Of a stretch of 17,597 nt of DNA, positions 1 to 9,400 are shown piece after piece (within the stretch, counting starts at the first letter, position 1; each line of letters starts with the position of its first letter). This DNA comes from Stramenopiles sp. TOSAG23-2 (taxonomy: Eukaryota > Sar), in NCBI GenBank assembly GCA_900128395.1, contig LT649636.1, positions 1-17,597 on the forward strand, in the 5' to 3' direction. Position numbers and translations under genes: made by a program. The notes under the pieces are model-generated. The model searched no databases, was not told the origin of the DNA, and worked only from the letters and a program-made list of their open reading frames with translations.

Positions 1-82
1 GTACCAACATTATTATGAAAACAAGAGAATAAACAGGCAGCATCTCCCACAGTTGTTCCCAAACCTGTAACAACAACAAGAC
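1..82 (+). promoter_or_regulatory. 5' flank and leader of the Tudor-like gene
   Basis: Short upstream stretch ending in a CAA-rich leader just before the ATG at 83. An in-frame TAA at 68-70 lies upstream, so ATG 83 is the first possible ATG start in this frame. The start context is purine at -3 and G at +4, consistent with a eukaryotic initiation site. No clear TATA box is seen; the real promoter probably extends off the window. Confidence 0.4.
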
Positions 83-2695
83 ATGGATATATCAGAATTG
101 AAACAAGGGCAGAAGATAAAGATTGATTATGAAGATGAAATTTTTGTAGCGAAAGTTAAGAAGTTAACACCAAAATTTGTGGTTATTAAATATGATGTAG
201 ATGGAAGTACTGAAAAAATAAACTTAAATAGTTTTCGGAAAAGAATAACTAAAATTTTTAAAAGCACTGTTCGACGAATCGTGCAAAAAAATAAAAATGG
301 GAGTTCTCAATCATCTTCCTCGTCATCACCAACAACAACAACAACAACAACAACAATCATAACCACTACTACTACAACAAGAACACCTCGTAGAACAAGA
401 AGAAAGCCGCGTAAAAATTATAAAGAACAGTCCGGCTCTGAATGGGAAATAGGTGATTCTTCAGAATCGTCTGAAGATGATAGCGAATATAGCATGTATG
501 ATGATCACGATGCCAATGATAATAATAATAACGACGAGAGTGATTATGAGTTAGATTCATCATCTATTAAAAAATTTAAAAGAAGACGAAAGAAAAAAAA
601 GCCAGGTGATGATTTAAGATGTAATGAATGCAAAAATTCTGAACATAAATATAATCCAGAGGAAGGTAATAAAGATGTCATAACTATGGAAAATCTGGAT
701 CCTAAACATATTGAATGGATTTCACCTGATGGCAAAATGAAGCAATGCTACAATATACAAACATTATTAAAAATTGCGTGCAAAGATGGAAAAAATATTT
801 TATTGCAACCACCACACTTTCGTGCACCGATGGATAGGACGTTAAAAGATCAGATTGAAAATAAATTTCCAGGGGTTATTTCTAAATTGGAAAATAATAA
901 TAAAAAATTAAGTGATTTATCTGAATATGATGGTATCCTGTACGATGACTCAGATCTGGATGATGAAATGTTAGAAAATTATTTCCAGCGGTATGGAGAC
1001 GCTGAAAGTGTGAAATATAATTGGATGTCTGATATTGGAGATATGTATGTTTGTCCATTATGTTTTAGTTATTTAAGCGATTTGTTGGATATTGAAAATG
1101 AAACAAGTGACAATGAGGAGGAGATTGAAGATCCACTCGAAATATTAACACACCAAGGTATCGAATTGGGTGCTGTTGCATTGACATTAAAGCAAGCAGA
1201 AATGAAAGTGCACTTATCAACTGTACATAAAATACCGAAAAAATATTTAACGAAAAAAGCTGGATGCACAGATGTTTTGAAACGATATATGTTAAGAGAT
1301 AGTGATGGATTGATTCAACAATATTGTCATTCGATGGACAATCAACACCATAAAACGTATTATAGTAGAGACAGTTGGTTAAATCGTGGTAATTACAACG
1401 CTTTGTATTATACCATTCTTCTTAAAGCTGAAAATCAATTTCCTGAATTATTCAGTAAAACGCCAATATGGACTATATTGGAAAAAGAAAATACAAGAGA
1501 AGCAGAAGAGTACTGCGGGAAAAGAGGCATAAGATATTTTCTAAGTTTAATTAGTCAATGGTCAAATGAAGAATCAGCTTTGGACTCTAATTTTATTGCA
1601 AATGAAGATTCTCTTGATGAAGAGAGTAGCAGCAGCAGCAGCAGTAGTAGTAGTAACAGCAGCAGCAGTGAGGAAGATGATTATTTTGGTAGTTCCTCAT
1701 CATCTAGAAAAAAAGCAGCTATTAGCAGTAGTCGAAAAAGAAGCAGTAATAGTAGTAGCCGTAAGAAACGCAATAGTAGCAGTAAAAAATCATCATCAAC
1801 ACCTCATTTATACTTCACGCAAAGAATGGAGCAAGAGGAGCAAGATTTGGATGATCTTGCATGGGAAACCCGACGTTATGAAGACATTGCAAAAAGAAGG
1901 GGTCTACCTGTCTATGAAGAATCTGAAAATGAAGGCTTTGTTACTGATGATGACGAGGATAGTGACTCAAATAATAATAATAATGGCGTGACAAGTAGTG
2001 TCAAGAAAAGAAGAAGAATAACCGCTTTAATATCGAAATATAGAATTGGCCAAGAAATACTTGTTATGTACAGAAGTAGAAAAGGCCGCGAAAAATGGTA
2101 TGATGCAAAAGTGTCTGTTAAAGGTCAGCGTTCCATAAAAGTTCTTTATGAAGTGGATCAATCAACCGAATGGATTTCTGCAAACGATTTTAGTAATCGC
2201 ATTAAATTGAAGCCGTTCAAAGGTATCAATTTAAGCAAAACTCCAACTAAGAAAAGACCTGCACCAGCATTAAAAAAAGTTGTAGAAGAAGATGATGACG
2301 ATGATAGTGACGATGATGATGATGATGTTATAGAAGTCGTGTATAATGATGAAGAAGAAATTGTAAGTGTAAATAATAAGAAGGCTACAACATCTACCAC
2401 TAGTACATCAAAAAGGAAACGGAGACGTCTGAAAAGAGCAGAAATTAGCTCTTCTTCTTCGGACGATGAGGCACCGTTAGTAAACCGTACAATTCTTTTT
2501 AATGATAATGATACCGCAAAAAATATGAGCACACCATCAAGTGTTGGTGCCAGTGGAAGAAAAAAGAAGCAGAAAACACCACTGCTTCCTATCCATGATA
2601 GTGATGATGACGATGATGATGATGAAAGAGTGACATTGTTTGAAGAGGAAGAGGATGATGGAGATAACAGTTCAAGCTCAGATGATTGTTTGTAA
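83..2695 (+). CDS. Tudor-like / zinc-finger protein, probably nuclear
   Basis: Intact 870-residue frame without introns. Residues 1-58 form a small Tudor/Agenet-like beta-barrel candidate, and residues 650-712 form a second that matches it around the core (D/E)VDxSTE...F..RI. Between them: Ser/Thr-rich and acidic linkers, a basic nuclear-localisation-like stretch at about 162-173 (KKFKRRRKKKK), a CxxC at C180/C183 followed by C222 and C233, a block containing LLQPPHFRAPM at about 240-250, and a CPLC...H..H zinc finger (C324, C327, H377, H382). Residues 383-500 look like a folded helical domain. The C-terminal third is dominated by Asp/Glu/Ser runs and basic patches. Tudor-like modules usually bind methylated histone tails or other chromatin ligands, so a chromatin-associated role is inferred, not shown. 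The neighbouring gene is convergent with a 716-bp gap. Exact family not recognised. Confidence 0.8.
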   Translation: MDISELKQGQKIKIDYEDEIFVAKVKKLTPKFVVIKYDVDGSTEKINLNSFRKRITKIFKSTVRRIVQKNKNGSSQSSSSSSPTTTTTTTTIITTTTTTRTPRRTRRKPRKNYKEQSGSEWEIGDSSESSEDDSEYSMYDDHDANDNNNNDESDYELDSSSIKKFKRRRKKKKPGDDLRCNECKNSEHKYNPEEGNKDVITMENLDPKHIEWISPDGKMKQCYNIQTLLKIACKDGKNILLQPPHFRAPMDRTLKDQIENKFPGVISKLENNNKKLSDLSEYDGILYDDSDLDDEMLENYFQRYGDAESVKYNWMSDIGDMYVCPLCFSYLSDLLDIENETSDNEEEIEDPLEILTHQGIELGAVALTLKQAEMKVHLSTVHKIPKKYLTKKAGCTDVLKRYMLRDSDGLIQQYCHSMDNQHHKTYYSRDSWLNRGNYNALYYTILLKAENQFPELFSKTPIWTILEKENTREAEEYCGKRGIRYFLSLISQWSNEESALDSNFIANEDSLDEESSSSSSSSSSNSSSSEEDDYFGSSSSSRKKAAISSSRKRSSNSSSRKKRNSSSKKSSSTPHLYFTQRMEQEEQDLDDLAWETRRYEDIAKRRGLPVYEESENEGFVTDDDEDSDSNNNNNGVTSSVKKRRRITALISKYRIGQEILVMYRSRKGREKWYDAKVSVKGQRSIKVLYEVDQSTEWISANDFSNRIKLKPFKGINLSKTPTKKRPAPALKKVVEEDDDDDSDDDDDDVIEVVYNDEEEIVSVNNKKATTSTTSTSKRKRRRLKRAEISSSSSDDEAPLVNRTILFNDNDTAKNMSTPSSVGASGRKKKQKTPLLPIHDSDDDDDDDERVTLFEEEEDDGDNSSSSDDCL
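331..356 (+). repeat. AAC trinucleotide run (poly-Thr coding)
   Basis: Nearly uninterrupted AAC/ACA triplets encode a Thr tract inside the Tudor-like gene. The run sits in a Ser/Thr-rich linker just after the first Tudor-like module and keeps the frame. Confidence 0.85.
1626..1670 (+). repeat. AGC/AGT run (poly-Ser coding)
   Basis: AGC and AGT triplets encode about a dozen consecutive serines in the Tudor-like gene. Further AGT/AGC serine clusters follow through about 1790, alternating with Arg/Lys. These look like replication-slippage tracts kept in frame in a disordered linker. Confidence 0.85.
2289..2331 (+). repeat. GAT/GAC run (poly-Asp coding)
   Basis: GAT/GAC triplets encode a long Asp tract interrupted by one Ser, downstream of the second Tudor-like module. 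A second such run is near 2600-2625, close to the C-terminus. Highly acidic tails are common in histone-binding and chromatin proteins, but slippage alone could also produce this. Confidence 0.8.
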
Positions 2696-2709
2696 AATCT
2701 GAAAAAGCG

Positions 2710-2733
2710 TATATATATATATATACATATATA
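2710..2733. repeat. TA dinucleotide microsatellite
   Basis: (TA)n with a single TACA interruption, starting 15 bp after the stop of the Tudor-like gene, in its presumed 3' UTR. Confidence 0.9.
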
Positions 2734-2766
2734 AAGAAAGTTAGCATGGAAGGATATGCATAAAAA

Positions 2767-2890
2767 CCTACTCATGCTTGTGGAGTATTAGTTCGCAGAC
2801 GTGCATTAGAGCTTCACTATATGCATAGTAGGAATAGAATATTATTCTTGAGATTGAGTATTGAGCAATACGATCGTACGCTTCGTACGA
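2767..2890. other. Cluster of potential hairpins
   Basis: Four inverted repeats lie side by side: CCTACT-c-ATGC (2767-2777) with GCATAGTAGG (2823-2832), containing an inner GTGGAG/CTTCAC stem (2780-2785 with 2812-2817, one G-U); AGAAT/ATTCT (2836-2848); TATTG-AG-CAATA (2859-2870); and TCGTACG-CTT-CGTACGA (2874-2890). The last has a GC-containing 7-bp arm with a tight 3-nt loop. Could be 3'-UTR structure, a small RNA or remnants of a mobile element; nothing identifies which. Confidence 0.5.
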
Positions 2891-3212
2891 ATTATTTACC
2901 ACATGAAGTAAAATTATTACGAGTATCAAAATGTATAAATTTAGATTTTAAACTTTCATTCTATTATACAACTACCAAGTAATTTGACGTACACAAAACT
3001 ATCATCTGAAAAATTTGTACCACCGATAGTGCTATCACCTTAGCCTTAGAGAGGCCGCCTCCCTTACTAGCATCATTATTTGATATGATTTCCGGGATCA
3101 CTAAATAGCAAGGTCATCGGGATTACACAATATATCTACATCACAGTTTTGCTAGATATTTTGGTCCATTTTAAGGAAAATTGCAAGTTTAGTGTAGATA
3201 TTGTAAAATTAT

Positions 3213-3274
3213 GCAGAGATGCAGAGTGATGGAGAGTGCCAGGAGTGCAGAGTGCAGCGAGCAGAGAGCAGAGG
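3213..3274. repeat. Degenerate GCAGAG minisatellite
   Basis: About eight imperfect copies of GCAGAG(T/A) or close variants (GGAGAGT, GCAGCGA), purine-rich on the + strand, in the convergent intergenic region 138 bp from the stop of the giant coiled-coil gene. Confidence 0.75.
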
Positions 3275-3411
3275 TGTTATAAACTTAGATTTTAACCATC
3301 ATATTTTATATTTTAAAAAAACATTATGCACGCAAATTATAAAAATACGGATCCAAATGGTATGATACACACATAAAAACATTCATACACGCGTACATAA
3401 TTATTCGAGTT

Positions 3412-6400
3412 TTACTTCTTAAATGGACTAGGTGACAAAAGCGAAGCATTGAAACTTTCACCACGCTCAATGCGAATTGATTTTGCACCACCTTTTTTAG
3501 ACACAGGAGATTCAAACGTCGATTCAATACCTGCTTCTTCCTGCAATTGTTTCAAACGACGCTTAAGGGCTGCACGTTTTTGTGGCCGCAAAGCAGATGT
3601 AACAGCCGACGTCGCCTCTTGCTCTTCATCCTGCTTCAGATTTAAACTTTCGTTGGTCAGATCGATATCTTCAGCTATGGATGGTAACTCTTGTGTTGTT
3701 ATATCAATTGAACCCTGTCGGCTAATGTGTACATTCGTAATAACTTCATCTTTTCCAAAATTTTCACTACCCACGCGCATGGAAGTACGGGATGTATTAT
3801 TATTATTCCCAACACTGCTTAAATCTATTTTTCGTGCGACCGCATCATTAGCAGTGTGAGTAGCCGCAGTAACAGCCAAGGATGCCTTCTTTCTATTCTG
3901 TAAAGATTTTTGAACATCAATTAACTGTTTTTCTAAACGTATTTTTTCATTAATTATCTGCATTAAAGTTTCTTGAACACGGATGCTATCAACCTTATCC
4001 ATCGCGAATGCGCCCTTTATATATCTTAACGCTTGGTCATGCATTGCACGTATTGGTGATCCACCGTGCTGTTGCTCTTGATTCGATATAGGATCTCTAG
4101 TTCTTAATCCTAATAAATCATTCACTTCATTCATACTCATATCAAGCATACTAGCAACACTTGATAGTGCCTGTGCACTTCTTGGCGACTTAGTCGGTGT
4201 AACTATAGCACTTTTCAACGCATTTACTCTAGCGCGCAATTTATTATTTCCATCAATCATTTCTTTTGCAACGTCGATTATACTGCTTGCGGTTTCCTCA
4301 ATAAAAGATTTAAATCTGTTTTCTACAGCTGATACTCTACGTTCACTTGATTCTGTTTCCTTTCTAACTTTGGCATCTTTTTCTGACAAGGTTTTCTTTA
4401 ATGCAGAAATTTTGTCAAGCGCTTCTTTATATGTACGTTCCGCTTCTCCTAAACGCCGTAACGAACGTCTAGCTTCTGATGATTTACGTTCATAAGAAAC
4501 TTTCATTTCTTTAGCTGTTTTTTCCAATTCTTTTTGATTTTTAATTTTACCTTGAATTTCTGCTAAACGATCACGCTGAGCATGCACACCTTCACGCATA
4601 CTTTCCATCGCTATACGACGTTGATTTAAATTGCGTTGAGAAATTTTTAATTTTTTTTCTAGTTCTTCCAGTTTTTCTTTTGCATTATCGGCCTCTTTTT
4701 TCTCTTGCTCTAATCGTTCACGCAGTCGTTTTTCAACAGAAGCTTTTCTACTTGCTTCACTAAGTGCTCGTTTTGCTTTTGCAACTGCCTTTTTACGAGC
4801 AGCTTCCACGTTTTCCCATTTTTTATTTTCCGTCTTATCTTCCTCTTCATACTTTTGCAAGATTGTATCTTTCTTCTTCATTTCAATTTTTAAACTTTTA
4901 ACGGCATCACGCAGTGTTTTGACTAATTTTTCTTTCTCCTCCACATCTCCTGGAGGCATCCAATTCTTCCTCAAAACATCAATCTGATCACGCAATCTAG
5001 AAACTTCTGTTTTCAATGCTTTGTGCTTCTTATTGGCAACTTTCGCAACTGATCGAATACGCAATTTCGCCTTTCCTTCCGCTTCTTTTTTCTTTTCTAA
5101 CATATCTGTTAAGCTGTTTTGCGTTGCTTTTAAATCAGTAATTTGATCCTTTAATAATCGAACTTCAGTCTCCGCATTTTTTTTTTCCACTTCAATTCTT
5201 GAGCATCTTAACTCTAGCACAGACAAATCAGTCATATCCCTTACTTTTTTATGATTATCAAATCTTCCAACACGCTTCTTTTTGCCACGCTTGTCACTGC
5301 CGCTACTGCTAACACTGGAATTTGATGGTCTTCGTTTTGCCTTTAGCTCATTTAGTTCAGCACGTAATATCTCCACAGCAGCAGTACGCTCTGCTAACTT
5401 AACTGTTAAATTAACTTCATCTTCACCAGCCTTCTTCTCCTTGATCATCGTTTTTTTCATTTCTACAATTTGCAATTCAAACATCTGGCTCAAATTATCA
5501 TTTGCCTCTTGTCGACGTTGACCTTCCTCATAGAGTAATTTTATTTTCGATGCTAGGTCTTTCCGTTCTTCGTCTAATATTTCTTCGACCTTCGTACGTT
5601 TTTGCACTTCTTTAGCTAATGCTTTCTTAGTTGTTTGTAATTCTTGTTGTATACTCGACAATGCCTCTTCATGCTCTTTATCAGATTTTTCTTTGAACGT
5701 TTGTAATTGATGCTCAATTTTTGTTAACTTCTTTTTATATGATTTAATATCATTGGACATGTGTTTTTCTGTTTCATGAGCTTTCTCTAATGCATGTTCG
5801 ATATGAGTTGCATGTGAAGTTGCTTTATCCGCTTCATCTTTCAATTCAATGATAGTCTTACGTAGATCATGTTCAATTTCGTTAAATTTAGCTTCCCTTT
5901 CTGACATTCTATTATTTGAAGTAGCATGCGCTTCTTCTAATGATTTTTGTACAGATTCTAACTGATTTTTTAAAGATTCACATCTAGTTTTCAAATTTGA
6001 AATTTCAAAATCTGCTGAATTTGCATTATGCTTCAAATCTGCCTCTGCCTTTTTTAAACGCGTGGTTAACGTGTCAATTTCATCTTGTTTTGCTGTTATT
6101 TCTTGCTTTCGCAATAACTCCAACTCATGTAACTTTGTGTTTTCTTCCTCCGTCATCGAATCTGCAATTTTTGCTGCAAGTGTTTGTGTCCTCATTTCTT
6201 TTTCCTTCTGCAATTCCGATATTTTTTCCTTTGCTTCAGCATAATCGTTCTCCATCTGATGTATTTTCTCACGCGAAGTTTCTCTTTCGCTTTCTAAAGA
6301 GTTGATCCTATTTGCCAAGTACTCTTTTTCATGCTCCAATTTTTGCAACAAGACATTCATACTCTCCGATTTTGCTTTGATCCCTTCAAGAGCAGCCCTG

Positions 6401-9400
6401 GAGTTATTTAATGCCTTTGTTTTTGACGCTTCCGCCTTCGCCTCTACTTCATGGGAGTGACTATGGGCCTGTTCGAGTTGATCTTGCATCTTGGTAAGCT
6501 GTTTCATAAACTCAGTAGTCATTTCTACGTGCTCTCCAGCTTGTTGTTGTTCAAAGTCACGCATTCTACTAACTAATTCAGCATTTGTTTCTGTCATTTC
6601 TACCAACTGCCGTTTCATTTCTGCGGCATTTTCTTCTACCTCTACTGCGTGTGCATTAGATGCTTGCATATCGTCATGAAATGATCGTTCTGCTTCAATG
6701 GATTTGCTTTGAAGAACCGTATTTTCGCTTCTTAATTTACTTAATTCTTTTGTATACTGCGATTCACGATCCCTTATTCGTTGCAATAACTCCGTATTTG
6801 TCCTTGTCATTGTCATCAATTGTGATTTTAATTCTAGACATTCTGCTTCCAATTGTTGTTTCTTATTATTGGCTGCTCCTAAATCAGCTCGCAAATCAGC
6901 TTCTATTTTCACAGCAGTTTGTGTCAAAGATGTTCGATCATGATTTAACTCAGCTTCAACTTGCACTTGACGTTTTTCTAATTCTTGTAATTTTTCTTTC
7001 ACTTTGTCTTCGATATCTCGTTTCTCTTTGTCGAATCGACGTCGGTCAATTTCAAGTGCATTTTCAGCTATTTGAAGTCTCTTTAATAAATCTTTAGCAT
7101 TGTTGTCCTTGGAATTTAACAAGTCGGCTTTAGATTCATTTTCTCTATTAACATTATCAAACTTTCTTCTTAAGACTCGATAATCGTTTGTTATCGAAGT
7201 AAGTTGTGCTTCTAATTCTTTTTTCTCTTTGTTAATTTGTTCACTTTCATCTGACGTTGGTGATGGCGTAGAATCAGGGTTCGAAGAAGACTTTCCTCGT
7301 TTTGAAGATCGTTTTCCAGTTTTTGATGACTTTTTCTCCATTTTGACCATTAACTTTTCCTTTTCCTTACTCATGCTATCAAATTTTTTTCTTAATAACG
7401 CATAATCATTACTCAATGTATCGTATGTCTCCTGTTGTTTGTTGTTTTGTTGGACAAGGTTATCAACTTTTTGTTCATAATCTATCTCGTTAGTACTCGA
7501 TGAAGGAGTTGCTGATTTTTTCATACTTCGTTTTTTAAGGGAAGTCAATCTTGTCTCTAGTGCTCGTCGTTGCTTTTCAGAAATTTCTAATGCACCTTCT
7601 AAATAAGATAATCTCTGAGCAAGAACACCATCACCGTTAAACTTGTTTTTCCGTTTTCCTGAAGCTTTTTCTAATGTTTCTAATCTAGCTTTTAATTCTT
7701 CATTTTCAGCTGTACTGTCTGGGATATTTCTAGTTACCAAATGAGCTGTGGCAGGCACTTTCACTCCATCTTTCTCATCATTATTTTTGTTTGGTTTGAT
7801 TGTCTTTGGCATATTGCTAGTTTCAATTTGGGTGGTAAGTCTCATAATTTCTTTGCCCAATTGCTTCTCTCTATCTGCCATTTCTTCAATTTTTTCATAC
7901 AGTGATTTGATATTAACGTCTTCACCATCTTCGTCCTTTCTCTCTCGTAAGTTGGCTATCTCCTTCGATAATAATGCAACACGAGCCCTTTCACTCGTTA
8001 ATTCATCTTCTAATTGTCTAATGGATATAGTTTTCTGTTTTTGCTGTTGTTGTCTTTGTGATCTACCAGCAGCTACCATCAAATTAGATCCAGTTTTCAA
8101 CTCTTTAATCCTTGCTTCCCGAGTAGCAACTGTACTCCTCAATTCACTTTCTACACGACTTGCAACCCTTAACTTACGCTTCAATTCTGAAATTTGTATT
8201 TTTGAATTAACAAGCTCTTTTGCTAATTCCTCTGCAGTATTAACATTTTCACCGCCACGAGTAGTTGAATTTCCAGTAACACCAGCTTTGTTAGCTAGCT
8301 GCGCAACAAAATCTCGTAAATCATCAACAGCGGTATCTTTACCCTTTTGCTGGGATTGCAACGTTTTCAGTTCACTGCTTAAGATTTTGACTTTTGTCAT
8401 TAACTTCATGTTTTCCTCATCAACATTTTCACGTTCCTGTCTGACAGTTCGCAATTCATGCACACCAGGACGCGTTTGTTTCTGTTCTCGTAGTTGTATC
8501 CGTAATTCTTCAATCATTTTTTCGTACTTCATCTGTTGTTTAGCTAAATTTTCATTTAATTTTGTTGCTTCATCATTTAATCTTCGTCCTAATTTAGAAC
8601 GCTCTTTCTCAAATCTACCTTCTGCTTTCAAGAGCTGATCGTGGGTTCCTTCTTGGAATTCTCGACGAAGACGTTCCTCTCGCTCCATAGCTGCAGTTTT
8701 CCATTCTGTTAAAGATTGTATTTCAACTTTTGAATCATCCAACGCGCGTTGTAGACGCATTAATTGCTCTTCATTTGCATGTGCTTCTTCTGCACGAGCA
8801 TCAGATACCATACCTTCCGCAAAACGTAAAAGCATAGATTTTTGATCTTGTTTTGCATCATCGACTAGGTCTTGTACTACCTGCGCAGCACTTTTTATTT
8901 CATGTAAATGCTGCAAGACTTGTGAATCAACTGTAGGAACCTCCGCCAATCGTTGTTGAGCGAGTGATTCTTGTAGTCGACTTTCAGTAAATTGACAATC
9001 TAATTGTGCATGTCTGGCCATTACTTCTAGCTCCATCACACGAGCATTCGCATCTTGCAAATGTTCTCTTAAATCATCGATTCTACGAGTATATATGCCA
9101 GTGATAGTTTCAATATGACTTCGTAAAACAGCATCTTTTGAACGATATTGTTGCCTCAACAATTGCATTTGTTCAAATGCAGAAGATTTATTTTGACTTA
9201 AATGCCTTTCAAGGCTACTTTCCAACAGTATTATTTTCCGTCGGTTGCAATCAGCCTCCCATCTTGCATTTCTACCATGCCTAATAGCCTCTTTCAAAGT
9301 CTCATCGTTATCCAATATAATTCTTTTTAATCGTTCAATAACCCATGGTGCATCGCCAAGATTTTCCCTCTCCTTATTGTTTGTAGCAGGGCTAATTGTT

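Larger units (their letters stand above)
2696..3411. other. Convergent intergenic region, no gene seen
   Basis: 716 bp between the stops of two convergent genes. It holds a TA microsatellite (2710-2733), a hairpin cluster (2767-2890), a short inverted repeat GATAG-TG-CTATC (3025-3036), a GCCT/AGGC stem (3043-3055), an imperfect inverted repeat pairing 3128-3140 with 3193-3203 (one arm carries a 2-bp insertion), and a GCAGAG-type minisatellite (3213-3274). I see no credible reading frame and no canonical AATAAA just after either stop. Parts of it, around 3015-3120, are less AT-rich than typical spacer, so a small noncoding RNA or a decayed mobile element cannot be excluded. Confidence 0.6.

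Noticed and set aside
2736-2765. Resemblance of GTTAGCATGGAAGGAT to the central part of U6 snRNA
   Set aside because: The essential ACAGAGA box and the 5' stem are missing, and the similarity ends after a few bases.
2158-2775. A 205-codon antisense frame across the 3' end of the Tudor-like gene
   Set aside because: The translation is mostly Ser runs and hydrophobic residues mirroring the GAT/GAA repeats on the coding strand; it is a shadow frame.
2767-2832. A possible tRNA in the hairpin region, because of its size and a GTTCG motif
   Set aside because: No cloverleaf: the T-arm-like motif is in the wrong position and no D or anticodon arm can be drawn on either strand.
7748-8638. A 296-codon open frame on the + strand inside the giant coiled-coil gene, with hydrophobic Ser/Leu/Phe-rich translation
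   Set aside because: It is antisense to Lys/Glu-rich coiled-coil codons, which read as Phe/Leu/Ser on the opposite strand and rarely give stops. No domain or own promoter seen.
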